From JAEUIV01 sp033763795 (lineage in GTDB: Bacteria > Planctomycetota > Phycisphaerae > Phycisphaerales > UBA1924): a stretch of DNA of 57,907 nt. The notes below the pieces were generated by a model. It was not told the origin of the DNA. It did not search any database and saw only the letters and a program-made list of their open reading frames with translations. The position numbers and the translations under genes are program-made. Shown piece by piece: positions 9,035-17,536 of this stretch (its first letter is position 1; each line of letters opens with the position of its first letter). Location of the stretch: contig JANRJV010000031.1 in the NCBI GenBank assembly GCA_033763795.1, forward strand, positions 1 through 57,907. Reading direction: 5' to 3'.

Positions 9035-11200
9035 ATGCCCAGCGACGGCGTCGACGCCGCACTCATCCAGGACTTCCTCACCGAATCGAGAGAGCTCATC
9101 GAAGCACTCGACGCGGACCTCGTGCGCCTCGAGGCCGACCCCTCCTCAAAGTCGCTCCTCGACGGCATCTTCCGCTCGCTCCACACCATCAAGGGCGCCG
9201 CCAGCTTCCTCAACATGCCCGCCGTCACGGGCTTCAGCCACGCCGCCGAAGACGCACTCAACAGGCTCCGCAAGGGCGAGATCGCCGTCGACGCCGCCGT
9301 CGTCGACGCCCTCCTCCGCAGCGTCGACGTCCTCCGCGGCATGTTCGACGAACTCTCCCGAGGCTCGGAGCCCACCCCCGGCCCGGACGACCTGATCGAT
9401 CAGCTCCACGCCATCTCCGAAGCGACATCCTCCGTCGCCGCCGCCGCAACCGCCGCCGCAACCCCGACCGCCAGCGCCTCCCCCGAGCAGTCGGCCCGCA
9501 CGCTCCGGCTCCGCCCCGACAAGGCGGACCTCCTCCCAGGACTCGGCACCGAGCTCGAAGGCTTCGCCCGCCTCCTCGACGCCGCCGCCGACACCGCCGC
9601 CCGCGGCAACGCCGTCGCCTCCAGCGCCACACTCAACGAAGCCATCGCGGGCCTCAAGCCCACCGCCGACTACTTCGAGTTCCCCGCCATCCTCGCGATG
9701 CTCGGCTGGCTCGACGCCGCCGACACCGCGTCGCGGCCCCAGGCGCTCGCCCACGCCGCCGCCCAGGCCCGCGCCATGGAGCGCGACCTCGCCGCCAACC
9801 TCGAGCCCCTCTGGTCCGACACGCCGGGCGCCGCCCCGGCACCGGCCCCGGCCCCGGCCGCCGCCGCTCCCCGGCCCGCCGCGCCGCAGGACGCGCCCGA
9901 GCGCGCCGCCTCCTCCTCCGCCCCCGCCGCGCCCGCTCCGACCGCGCCGCGCAGCGCCGCCCCCCAGAAGTCCGCCAAGGACGCCGAGCCCCGCGCCGAC
10001 TCCGCCGGCGAGACCACCGTCCGCGTCGAGATCGAGCGCCTCGAAGCCCTCCTCAACCTCGCCGGCGAGATGGTCCTCACCAAGAACCAGATCCTGGGCG
10101 TCACCAAGCAGCTCCGCACGCAGAACATCGAGCACGACGTCATGGAGAGCGTCACGGGCGCCATAGGCTCCCTCGACCGCCTCACCTCCGAGCTCCAGGT
10201 CGCCGTCATGCGCATGCGCCTGCAGCCGCTCTCCAAGCTCTTCAGCCGCTACCCACGCGTCGTCCGCGACCTCGCCCGCGCCACCGAGAAGAAGATCGAC
10301 ATCGACATCGTGGGCGGCGAGACCGAGGTCGACAAGAGCGTCCTCGAGCAGCTCGCCGACCCCATGGTCCACATCCTCCGCAACAGCGCCGACCACGGCA
10401 TCGAGCTCCCCGACGTCCGCGCCGCCGCCGGCAAGAACCCCACGGGCCTCATCCGCGTCACCGCCGCCCACCGCGGCGGCCACGTCAGCGTCCTCATCGA
10501 GGACGACGGCAAGGGAATCGACCCCGACATCGTCTCGCGCAAGGCGATCGAGAAGGGCATCGTCTCCCCCGAACAGGTCGCCCAGATGTCCGACCGCGAG
10601 AAGGTCGAGCTCGTCTTCGCGCCGGGCTTCTCAACCGCAGAGAAGGTCAGCAACCTTTCGGGCCGCGGCGTGGGAATGGACGTCGTACGCACCAACATCA
10701 ACAAGCTGGGCGGAACCGTCAGCATCACCTCGATCAAGGGGAAGGGAACCACCATCGAGGTGATGATCCCCCTCACGGTCGCAATCATGTCCGCCATGGT
10801 CGTGGGCATCGGGCCTCAGCAGTACGCCGTCCCCGTCGCCAGCATCGTGGAGATCGTCAGGCTCCAGGACGCCGCCCTGCACAGCGTCGCCGGAAAACCC
10901 GTCCTGCGCCTCAGGGAAAGCGTCCTCCCCCTCGTCGACATGGCCGCCAGACTCGGAGAGAACGCCGCACAGGCCTCGCACCGTTTCGCCGTCGTCATCG
11001 AGGTCGGACAACAGCGCGCGGGCCTGATGGTCGATGACCTCGTCGGTCAGCAGGAAGTCGTCATCAAGCCCCTCGACGACGCCTACGCATCGGGGGGGCC
11101 CTTCAGCGGGGCAACCATCCGGGAGGACGGCGACGTCAGCCTCATCCTCGACACCGCCGCACTCGTCCGGGCTGAAAACGCCGACGCCCGCGCGGCCTAG
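9035..11200 (+). CDS. cheA: chemotaxis histidine kinase CheA
   Basis: CheA is the autophosphorylating kinase that passes phosphate to CheY and CheB. It has 721 residues. Domain P1 (HPt, residues about 1-110) has the phosphorylated His50 in 'SLHTIKGAASF'. Residues about 165-265 resemble a second HPt fold ('LNEAIAGLKPTADYFEF') but lack the histidine. A long Ala/Pro linker (about 268-325) precedes the dimerisation domain P3 ('VEIERLEALLNLAGEMVLTK'). The ATPase domain P4 has 'HILRNSADHGIE', 'DDGKGID' and 'GRGVGMDVVRTNI'. The CheW-like P5 domain ends the protein. No obvious P2 CheY-binding domain of the enteric kind is visible; the degenerate HPt sits at that place. It has one base between it and cheR, and cheX follows after 22 bases. 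Confidence 0.95.
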   Translation: MPSDGVDAALIQDFLTESRELIEALDADLVRLEADPSSKSLLDGIFRSLHTIKGAASFLNMPAVTGFSHAAEDALNRLRKGEIAVDAAVVDALLRSVDVLRGMFDELSRGSEPTPGPDDLIDQLHAISEATSSVAAAATAAATPTASASPEQSARTLRLRPDKADLLPGLGTELEGFARLLDAAADTAARGNAVASSATLNEAIAGLKPTADYFEFPAILAMLGWLDAADTASRPQALAHAAAQARAMERDLAANLEPLWSDTPGAAPAPAPAPAAAAPRPAAPQDAPERAASSSAPAAPAPTAPRSAAPQKSAKDAEPRADSAGETTVRVEIERLEALLNLAGEMVLTKNQILGVTKQLRTQNIEHDVMESVTGAIGSLDRLTSELQVAVMRMRLQPLSKLFSRYPRVVRDLARATEKKIDIDIVGGETEVDKSVLEQLADPMVHILRNSADHGIELPDVRAAAGKNPTGLIRVTAAHRGGHVSVLIEDDGKGIDPDIVSRKAIEKGIVSPEQVAQMSDREKVELVFAPGFSTAEKVSNLSGRGVGMDVVRTNINKLGGTVSITSIKGKGTTIEVMIPLTVAIMSAMVVGIGPQQYAVPVASIVEIVRLQDAALHSVAGKPVLRLRESVLPLVDMAARLGENAAQASHRFAVVIEVGQQRAGLMVDDLVGQQEVVIKPLDDAYASGGPFSGATIREDGDVSLILDTAALVRAENADARAA

Positions 11201-11222
11201 CACGCCTCAGGAGATCCCCAGC

Positions 11223-11726
11223 GTGGACAGCACTCTCATACTCCCCTTCATCAAGTCGACGCAGAACATCTTCGGCACGATGTTCCAGATGGAAGTCTCC
11301 TGCGGGGCCCCGGAGGTCAAACGCAGCGAGCATCCCAGCCACGACGTCTCCGCCATCATCTCCATGTCCGGAGACATCGAGGGCTCCGTCGTGCTCAGCT
11401 TCCCCATGGACACCGCCCGACGCGCCGTCGCAGTCTTCACCGGCTCCGACGGTCCGATGAGCGACGAAGACCTCTCCGACGCCGTCGGGGAACTCGTCAA
11501 CATGATCGCCGGAGGCGCCAAGGCCCAGTTCCAGGGACGCAATGTCGCCATCTCCTGCCCCTCCGTCGTCATCGGGCCCAGCCACGCCGTCTTCGGCGCA
11601 AAGGACATCGTCCGCGTCGTCATCCCCTGCTCGTGCGACTGCGGTGATTTCAACGTTGAGGTCCTCATCAAGCCCGGCAAGAACGCCGCGAAGACCGCCG
11701 CCGGCGCCGCCTCGAGCGCAGCCTGA
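11223..11726 (+). CDS. cheX: CheX/CheC-family chemotaxis phosphatase
   Basis: Members of this family remove phosphate from CheY. The 167-residue protein starts with GTG at 11223, chosen because GGAG lies nine bases upstream and the sequence 'MDSTLILPFIKSTQNIFGTM' matches the CheX N-terminus. The frame is open farther upstream inside cheA, which is only a shadow. The key catalytic E-x-x-N motif is in 'DAVGELVNMIAGGAKAQF' (residues about 88-105). Only one such motif is seen, as in CheX rather than two-site CheC. The end is Ala-rich. It lies directly before a cheY gene, which fits a role in ending the phosphorylation signal, in a cell that shows no CheZ or CheD here. Confidence 0.88.
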   Translation: MDSTLILPFIKSTQNIFGTMFQMEVSCGAPEVKRSEHPSHDVSAIISMSGDIEGSVVLSFPMDTARRAVAVFTGSDGPMSDEDLSDAVGELVNMIAGGAKAQFQGRNVAISCPSVVIGPSHAVFGAKDIVRVVIPCSCDCGDFNVEVLIKPGKNAAKTAAGAASSAA

Positions 11727-11752
11727 CCGAGAGCACACAAGGGAGCGGACCA

Positions 11753-12121
11753 ATGAAGATCCTTCTCATCGACGACTCGAAGACGATGCGGAACATACAG
11801 AAGTCCATCCTCACCCAGATGGGCCACACCCAGATCGAAGAGGCCAGCGACGGGCTCGACGCCCTCAGCAAGGTCGGCGGCTTCAGCCCGGACCTCGTGC
11901 TCGTCGACTGGAACATGCCCAACATGGACGGCCTCACCTTCGTCAAGCAGTTCCGCGCAAAGGGGCACAAAACCCCCGTCATCATGGTCACCACAGAGGC
12001 CGAGAAGGTCCGCGTCATCGAGGCCATCAAGGCCGGCGTCAACAACTACGTCGTCAAGCCCTTCACACCGGACATCCTCAGCCAGCGCATCGAGGAAACA
12101 CTCGCGAAGGTCGCCGCCTGA
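11753..12121 (+). CDS. cheY: single-domain response regulator, CheY type
   Basis: This 122-residue receiver domain is the expected phospho-acceptor from CheA that acts on the flagellar motor. The acidic pair is in 'LLIDDSKTMRN', the phospho-accepting Asp52 in 'LVDWNMPNMDG', the switch Thr in 'VMVTTEAEK' and the Lys102 in 'YVVKPFTPD'. No output domain is attached. GGGAGCGG precedes the ATG. It lies between cheX and a fapA-like gene. Motor binding is inferred from context; such stand-alone receivers can also serve as phosphate sinks. Confidence 0.93.
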   Translation: MKILLIDDSKTMRNIQKSILTQMGHTQIEEASDGLDALSKVGGFSPDLVLVDWNMPNMDGLTFVKQFRAKGHKTPVIMVTTEAEKVRVIEAIKAGVNNYVVKPFTPDILSQRIEETLAKVAA

Positions 12122-12143
12122 CAACACGACCCGCGCGGCAGCC

Positions 12144-13082
12144 ATGCCGCTACACGAAACACAACAGCCCGGAGCCATCGCCCCGGGCGCCGAAGCCGAT
12201 TCACCGACACTTCTCGTCGATCCGATCGAGCCGGCGCCGGAACCCATCACCCTGCCGGGAACAGTCAACTGCCTCGTTGAGGTGCCCGACGGTGCCCGCC
12301 TCAGGGTGGGCGGAAACTTCGACACCAGCGAGCTCGTCCGCGCAGCCCAGCTCCTCGCCGCCGGAAGCATCACCGCATCCGCAGGCATCTCAGGACGGGG
12401 AGAGGCCGACATCCGCGCCGGAGGATCCCTCACCGCACGCTTCGCCGAAGCCGCAAGGCTCGTCGTCGGACGGTCCCTCGTACTCCACCGCGAGGCCATC
12501 GGCTGCGACATCCTCGTCCACGGGTCAACCCACGCCGCCGACGCCGCCATCATCGGGGGAACGCTCGTCGCCGGACGAGCCGTCCGCGTCCGCGTGCTGG
12601 GCAGCGACTCCGCCGTGCCCACGCGCGTCGTCCTGGGCTCCGTCCCGCTGCTCGAGCCGCTCCTTCAGAAGCTGACACCCCTGCACGAAGAGCTCACCGC
12701 CGAGCACGCCGCCTCCAAGCGCGAGTTCGACAAGCTCAACCAGCCGGGCCTCCGCCTCGACCCCCGCCAGAAAGAGCGCCAGACGGAGCTCTCCTACCGC
12801 CTCCACACCCTCGACCAGCTCCTCCTCCGCTGCATGACCACCATCGAGAACGCCGGCATGCAGGTCCGCAAACTCCGCACCGTCGACCTCGACGTCCGCG
12901 AAGCCATACACCCGGGCGTCATCCTCGTCCTCGGTGCCGACGAGCACACCGTACGCGCCAGGATCGAGGGACCGATACGCATCGCCCGCTCCCAGTCCGG
13001 CGATCTTGTCTACCGGCGCGAGGGCGACAACTCCGATCGACCGATGAAGATGATCGCGAGCCTGCGCACGCGGGCCCGCTGA
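12144..13082 (+). CDS. FapA-family (DUF342) polymer-forming protein
   Basis: This 312-residue protein matches the flagellar assembly protein A (FapA, DUF342) family. Residues about 40-175 form a right-handed beta-helix with short repeats such as 'VGGNFDTSELVRA', 'GSITASAGISGRGEADIRAG' and 'GSLTARFAEAARLVV', including the family's 'G-x-G-E-A-x-I-x-A-G-G-S' run. Residues about 185-260 are a charged coiled coil ('HEELTAEHAASKREF', 'LSYRLHTLDQLLL'), and the end returns to beta strands. It is shorter than the usual 450-600-residue members, because the large N-terminal domain is missing. It lies inside the chemotaxis operon, 22 bases after cheY and 29 before cheB, so a role in flagellar assembly or pole organisation is likely, but its molecular activity is unknown. 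Confidence 0.78.
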   Translation: MPLHETQQPGAIAPGAEADSPTLLVDPIEPAPEPITLPGTVNCLVEVPDGARLRVGGNFDTSELVRAAQLLAAGSITASAGISGRGEADIRAGGSLTARFAEAARLVVGRSLVLHREAIGCDILVHGSTHAADAAIIGGTLVAGRAVRVRVLGSDSAVPTRVVLGSVPLLEPLLQKLTPLHEELTAEHAASKREFDKLNQPGLRLDPRQKERQTELSYRLHTLDQLLLRCMTTIENAGMQVRKLRTVDLDVREAIHPGVILVLGADEHTVRARIEGPIRIARSQSGDLVYRREGDNSDRPMKMIASLRTRAR

Positions 13083-13111
13083 ACGGCACCCGGACCCAGG
13101 AGCCCGACACC

Positions 13112-14191
13112 GTGCGCGTGCTCATCGTCGACGACTCCTCGTTCATGCGCAAGGCAATCGCCTCCATGCTCGCCGAAGACCCCGCGATCACCATCGTGGG
13201 GCAGGCCAGCGACGGCGAGCAGGGACTCAAGCTCGCAAGGGAGCTCGCGCCGGACGTCATCACCCTCGACGTAGAGATGCCCAGGATGGACGGCCTCACC
13301 GCCCTCCGCCGCATCATGACCGAGTGCCCGACCCACGTCCTCATGTTCAGCTCCCTCACCACCGACGGCTCGCACGCCGCCATGACCGCCCTCAAGCTCG
13401 GCGCCGCCGACGTCATGGCCAAGGACGCCTCCCAGATCTCCTTCAGCATCATGAACCTGAAGGAGGACCTCCTCGCACGCGTCCGCGCTCTCGCCGCCTC
13501 GCGGAAGCCCGTCGCACGATCGCTCCGCTCGCAGGACGCCGCACTCGCCCAGTCCCCGCCCAGCTTCAGGCCCGGCCAGTTCGAGCTCATCTGCATCGGC
13601 TCCAGCACCGGCGGGCCCCCCGTCGTCGAGCGCATCGTCTCCGGACTCCCCGCCCGCATCGGCGCGCCCATCGTCATCGCCCAGCACATGCCCGAGCTCT
13701 TCACGCGCTCCATGACCGAGCGCCTCGCCCAGTGCTGCCTCATGCCCGTCGTCCACGCCAGCGACGGCATGACCCTCGAGCGCGACCGAATCCACATCGC
13801 ACCGGGCGGAATGAACACCCACATCCGCCGCACCGCCGGCCACCTCACCCTCCGCATCGACCGCGAGCCCGCCGGAACACGCTACTACCCGAGCGTCGAC
13901 GCGCTCTTCTCCTCCGCCGCCGAAGCAGCCGGCTCACGAACCCTCGCCATCGTGCTCACAGGAATGGGCGACGACGGCTCGCGCGGCGCCGCCAGGATCA
14001 AGGACGCCGGCGGGATCATCCTCGCGCAGAACGAGCAGACCTGCGTCGTCTACGGCATGCCCCGCGCCGTACACGTCCACGGCCTCTCCTCCGCCACCAT
14101 TCCCCCAGAGAGCATCCTCGCCGCGATCCGCACCCTCTCCACATCCGCGTCCGCCCCGGCCTCGTCCGTGCCTCTCGCCCGCACGCGATGA
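13112..14191 (+). CDS. cheB: chemotaxis methylesterase/deamidase CheB
   Basis: CheB removes methyl groups from chemoreceptors when phosphorylated by CheA. It has 359 residues and starts with GTG at 13112 behind CAGGAG. The receiver domain (1-125) has 'LIVDDSSFMRK', phospho-acceptor Asp53 in 'TLDVEMPRMDG' and 'MAKDAS' with the conserved Lys. After a linker, the esterase domain (about 158-345) has the catalytic triad at Ser165 ('IGSSTGGPP'), His192 ('IAQHMPELFT') and Asp287 ('MGDDGSRGA'). Its presence with cheR implies an adaptation system acting on receptors encoded elsewhere. It is the last gene of the operon; no clear terminator follows. Confidence 0.95.
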   Translation: MRVLIVDDSSFMRKAIASMLAEDPAITIVGQASDGEQGLKLARELAPDVITLDVEMPRMDGLTALRRIMTECPTHVLMFSSLTTDGSHAAMTALKLGAADVMAKDASQISFSIMNLKEDLLARVRALAASRKPVARSLRSQDAALAQSPPSFRPGQFELICIGSSTGGPPVVERIVSGLPARIGAPIVIAQHMPELFTRSMTERLAQCCLMPVVHASDGMTLERDRIHIAPGGMNTHIRRTAGHLTLRIDREPAGTRYYPSVDALFSSAAEAAGSRTLAIVLTGMGDDGSRGAARIKDAGGIILAQNEQTCVVYGMPRAVHVHGLSSATIPPESILAAIRTLSTSASAPASSVPLARTR

Positions 14192-14266
14192 CCGACCGCT
14201 GATCGCGCCCCGCCGCGCTCGCTTCAAGCAGCGCCGCCCCCGCGCTACCGGGTATTCTCCCCCGCG

Positions 14267-15121
14267 ATGCTCCGCATCCGGAACCTCCACAAGGCCTTCT
14301 CCGGCCGAACCGCCGTCGACGGCCTCAGCATCGAACTCCACAAGGGCGAGGTCTTCGGCCTCCTGGGCCCCAACGGCGCCGGCAAAAGCACGACCATGTC
14401 CTGCGCCGCAGGCCTCCTCAGGCCCGATCAGGGCGACGTCACCATCGACGCCACCGCCGGCCCGCTCCCGCCCACCGACCCCCGCGCCCGCGCACAGCTC
14501 GGCGTCGCGCCGCAGGTCCTCGCCATCTACGACGAGCTCACCCCCGAAGAAAACCTCCGCTTCTTCGCCCGCCTCCAGGGGCTCCGCGGCTCAACCCTCC
14601 GCAGCCGCGTCGCCACCATCCTCGACGACGTCCAGCTCGCCGACCGCGCACGCTCGCAAGTCTCCACCTTCTCGGGAGGAATGAAGCGACGCCTCAACCT
14701 GGGCGTCGCGCTCGTCCACGATCCGCCCCTCATCCTCCTCGACGAACCAACCGCCGGCGTCGACCCGCACTCCCGCAACGCCATCTTCGAGCTCATCCGC
14801 GCCCTCAAGGCCCGCGGCCGAACCATCCTCTACACAACCCACTACATGGAAGAGGCCCAGCGACTCTGCGACCGCGTCGGAATCATTGACCACGGCCGCC
14901 TCCTCGCACTCGACACCGTCGAGAACCTCACCGCGCGCTTCGGCGGTCGCTCAGTCCTCACCGTCGAACGCAGCGGCGTCGCTCAACGCACAGAGACCGA
15001 CGAGCCCCTCCAGGCCCTCACCAGCGCCTTCGCCGCCGGCGGAGTGACCGGCGTACGCATCGAGCGCCCCGACCTCGAATCCGTCTTCCTCGCCCTCACC
15101 GGCAGGAGCCTCAGGGACTGA
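14267..15121 (+). CDS. ABC-2 exporter ATP-binding subunit
   Basis: This is a 284-residue ABC ATPase. Walker A is 'GPNGAGKS' (residues 34-41), the Q-loop region reads 'LGVAPQVLAIYDELT', the signature is 'FSGGMKRRLNLG', Walker B is 'PLILLDEPTAGVDP' and the switch His is in 'ILYTTHYMEEA'. These are typical of the drug/Na+ exporter and DrrA/CcmA-like family that pairs with ABC-2 permeases. The C-terminal 60 residues form the extension usual in this family. Its stop overlaps the start of the permease gene (TGATG), so the two are co-translated. The substrate is unknown. Confidence 0.9.
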   Translation: MLRIRNLHKAFSGRTAVDGLSIELHKGEVFGLLGPNGAGKSTTMSCAAGLLRPDQGDVTIDATAGPLPPTDPRARAQLGVAPQVLAIYDELTPEENLRFFARLQGLRGSTLRSRVATILDDVQLADRARSQVSTFSGGMKRRLNLGVALVHDPPLILLDEPTAGVDPHSRNAIFELIRALKARGRTILYTTHYMEEAQRLCDRVGIIDHGRLLALDTVENLTARFGGRSVLTVERSGVAQRTETDEPLQALTSAFAAGGVTGVRIERPDLESVFLALTGRSLRD

Positions 15122-16437
15122 TGCACCCCCTCGCCGCCATCGCCGTCAAGGACCTCAGGCTGCTCGCTCGCGACCGCGCAGGCTTCTTCTTCACCCTCAT
15201 ATTCCCCGTCGTCTTCGCCGTCTTCTTCGGCATGATCTTCGCCGGCGGCGGCTCGGGCTCCGGGATCGCCGTCGCCGTCGTCGATGAAGACCGCACTCCC
15301 GGCTCCGCCGCCTTCATCGAGCGCCTCCGCAGCGCCCCCGAGTTCGCCGTCGACACCGACATCGCCAGCGCTCCCATCCAGTTCGAGCAGGCCCGCGACC
15401 TCGTCCGTCGCGGCAGAGCCGCCGCCCTCGTCGTACTGCCCAAGGGCTTCGCCTCGGGAAGCTCCAGCCCGCTCCTCGGCTCCGGCCCCGCCATCAAGCT
15501 GGGCGTCGATCCCTCACGCGCCGCGGAAGCCGGGCTCATCGAAGGCGCCCTCACCCGCTACGCCTTCGAACGCCTCACCACCATCTTCTCCGACGCCGGC
15601 TCCGCACGCAGCGAGCTCGACCGCGCCCGCTCCGCTCTCCAGACCCTCGGCTTCTTCGCCCCCGAACGCCGCGCCGCCTTCGAGAACCTCTTCTCCAGCA
15701 TCGACCGCGTCGTCGAGACCGCTCCCGACGCCGCCGCGCCCGATCCCCAGGCTCCCTCGGCAGACCAGCCCGCCGCCCAAGGCTTCAGCCCCGTCCGCAT
15801 CGAACGCGTCGACGTTCGCCGCGAACGCCGCGGCCCCGCCAACTCCTTCGCCGTCACATTCGCACAGGGCATCCTCTGGGGCGTCGCCGGCTGCGCCGCC
15901 GCCTTCGGCCTCTCGCTCGTCGTCGAACGCAGCCGCGGCACCCTCGTCAGGCTCCGCACCGCGCCCATCAACTGGTGGCAGATCCTCGTCGGCAAGATGC
16001 TCGCCTGCTTCGTCGCAACGCTCGCCGTGGGCCTGCTGCTCCTCGTCATCGCACGCGTCGCCTTCGACGTTCAGCCCGTCGCACCCGCCCTCCTCGCGCT
16101 GGCGCTCCTGTGCGTCTCCTTCTGCTTCGTGGGCATCATGCTCCTCCTGGCCGTCATAGGCAGGACGGAGTCCTCCGCCGGCTCCATCGGCTGGGCCGTC
16201 ATCCTCGTCATGATGATGCTCGGCGGAGGCACCATCCCCATCTTCCTCATGCCCGCGTGGATGCAGTCGCTCAGCTCCGTCTCGCCCGTCAAGTGGGGCA
16301 TCCTCGCCCTCGAGGGCGGCCTCTGGCGCGACCTCTCCCTCGCCGAAATGGCCAAACCCTGCCTCATCCTCGCAGCGGTGGGGGCCCTGGGAATCGCCGC
16401 CGGGGCCGCGCTCTTCCGGCGGACCGACGCCGCCTGA
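15121..16437 (+). CDS. ABC-2 type permease
   Basis: This 438-residue membrane protein is the partner of the ATPase just upstream. One hydrophobic helix near the N-terminus ('FFFTLIFPVVFAVFFGMIF') is followed by a large extracytoplasmic domain of about 210 residues (about 45-240), then five further helices from about residue 245 to the end, including 'ILWGVAGCAAAFGLSLVVE', 'ATLAVGLLLLVIARVAFDV' and 'ALALLCVSFCFVGIMLLLAV'. This topology is that of YhaP/NatB/YbhR-type exporters. The final 'MPAWMQSLSSVSPVKWGILAL' is a conserved stretch of the family. The exported compound cannot be inferred from context, since neighbours are chemotaxis and secreted proteins. Confidence 0.88.
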   Translation: MHPLAAIAVKDLRLLARDRAGFFFTLIFPVVFAVFFGMIFAGGGSGSGIAVAVVDEDRTPGSAAFIERLRSAPEFAVDTDIASAPIQFEQARDLVRRGRAAALVVLPKGFASGSSSPLLGSGPAIKLGVDPSRAAEAGLIEGALTRYAFERLTTIFSDAGSARSELDRARSALQTLGFFAPERRAAFENLFSSIDRVVETAPDAAAPDPQAPSADQPAAQGFSPVRIERVDVRRERRGPANSFAVTFAQGILWGVAGCAAAFGLSLVVERSRGTLVRLRTAPINWWQILVGKMLACFVATLAVGLLLLVIARVAFDVQPVAPALLALALLCVSFCFVGIMLLLAVIGRTESSAGSIGWAVILVMMMLGGGTIPIFLMPAWMQSLSSVSPVKWGILALEGGLWRDLSLAEMAKPCLILAAVGALGIAAGAALFRRTDAA

Positions 16438-16506
16438 CCTCCTGCCTCCCTCTCGTATCCCGAACGTCAAGCTTCTGTAAGCCACGGAATTTCCCCGACA
16501 CCGCCA

Positions 16507-16535
16507 TGGACACCGCCGTAATCATGTGGTAGTTT
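16507..16535 (+). promoter_or_regulatory. candidate promoter of the PEP-CTERM-like gene
   Basis: TGGACA at 16507-16512 and TAGTTT at 16530-16535 are 17 bases apart. The -35 match is good (5 of 6) and the -10 match weak (3 of 6). It would give a leader of about 90 bases before the start codon. Confidence 0.3.
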
Positions 16536-16632
16536 TCACCCGCCGACGCGAGGCTGCGCCGATGGGGCGTTCCTCCGGGCTTTGCACAGGGTTGCCCCTT
16601 TCGTGGGGCCTCCCAACATGGAGTGGAAAGAG

Positions 16633-17319
16633 ATGAAGACCCACGGTCTCGCTGTTGCTTCCGTTCTCGCCATCGCCGGTTCGGCCTTCGCCGGCCAGAT
16701 CATGTCCCAGACCATCCCCTTCGGCCCCTCGACCCCGAACTTCGACGCCACCCTGACCTTCGACAAGTACTCCGGCCCCTCGTCGGACATCGTCTCTATC
16801 AAGGTCATCGTGGAGCTCGCCATCAACGGCGGCCGCCTCGAGCTCGACAACGACGGTGAGGAAAGCGCCGCCGGAGCCGCCAACCTCGGCGCCACCGCCG
16901 CAATCTCCTCCCCCGACGTCCCCCTCCTGAACGACGTGTTCCAGCCCGTCGTCAGCGACGCCAGCGCCGCCAACAACGCCGCCTTCCTCATCGGCTCCAA
17001 CGACGGTGACGCCGACGGCTCCTTCGAGACCGGCGGTGATGACTACTTCCTCTTCCAGGGCACCGCCGCGTCCGACATGCAGATGGGCTTCATCAACGGC
17101 GCCTTCTTCGGCGCCTACTCCGGCGGCGGAACCTTCAACATCGAAGTCGACGCCAACCAGATCTTCGACTACGGCGCCATCGGCGGCATCTCCTTCTCCG
17201 GCTCCCCCGTCACCGCCGCAGGCACTGTCACCATCATCTACAACATCATCCCCACCCCCGGCACCGCCGCCCTCGGCGCCCTCGCCGGCCTCGCCGCTCT
17301 CCGTCGCCGCCGCGCCTGA
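16633..17319 (+). CDS. exported protein with PEP-CTERM-like sorting tail
   Basis: This 228-residue protein has no recognised catalytic domain. Residues 1-22 are a clean signal peptide ending 'AGSAFAGQ'. The body is beta-rich, with many Asp, Gly, Ala and Asn residues, and holds acidic loops such as 'SNDGDADGSFETGGDD' that could bind calcium. The C-terminus 'IPTPGTAALGALAGLAALRR' and the following Arg residues form the tripartite tail (short Pro motif, hydrophobic helix, Arg cluster) of PEP-CTERM-like sorting signals, which are common in Phycisphaerae surface proteins. An ATG 15 bases upstream (16618) would add five residues before the signal peptide; the start at 16633 fits the signal better. 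It is monocistronic, with its own terminator. A surface or matrix role is inferred only from the sorting signals. Confidence 0.82.
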   Translation: MKTHGLAVASVLAIAGSAFAGQIMSQTIPFGPSTPNFDATLTFDKYSGPSSDIVSIKVIVELAINGGRLELDNDGEESAAGAANLGATAAISSPDVPLLNDVFQPVVSDASAANNAAFLIGSNDGDADGSFETGGDDYFLFQGTAASDMQMGFINGAFFGAYSGGGTFNIEVDANQIFDYGAIGGISFSGSPVTAAGTVTIIYNIIPTPGTAALGALAGLAALRRRRA

Positions 17320-17349
17320 ACCGCACCGCGACACCCTTCACAGTTCACC

Positions 17350-17383
17350 CGCGGCCTCGTCCAATCAGGGCGAGGCCGTTTTC
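17350..17383 (+). terminator. Rho-independent terminator of the PEP-CTERM-like gene
   Basis: The stem CGGCCTCG at 17352-17359 pairs exactly with CGAGGCCG at 17371-17378 around an 11-base loop and is followed by TTTT. It lies about 30 bases after the stop codon. Confidence 0.75.
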
Positions 17384-17536
17384 ATTCCTGCACCTCTCCC
17401 CCGGCCCCCTCCAGGCCCCTTCCCGACGCCGCCTTCCACCGTCCCGCTGGTACCATTTCCGTACAGCGGCACAGTCGCCGCGCCCAACCCCCGCGCCACG
17501 GGAAACAACCTCGGCGCTTCAAGGATGTCGCCCCAA

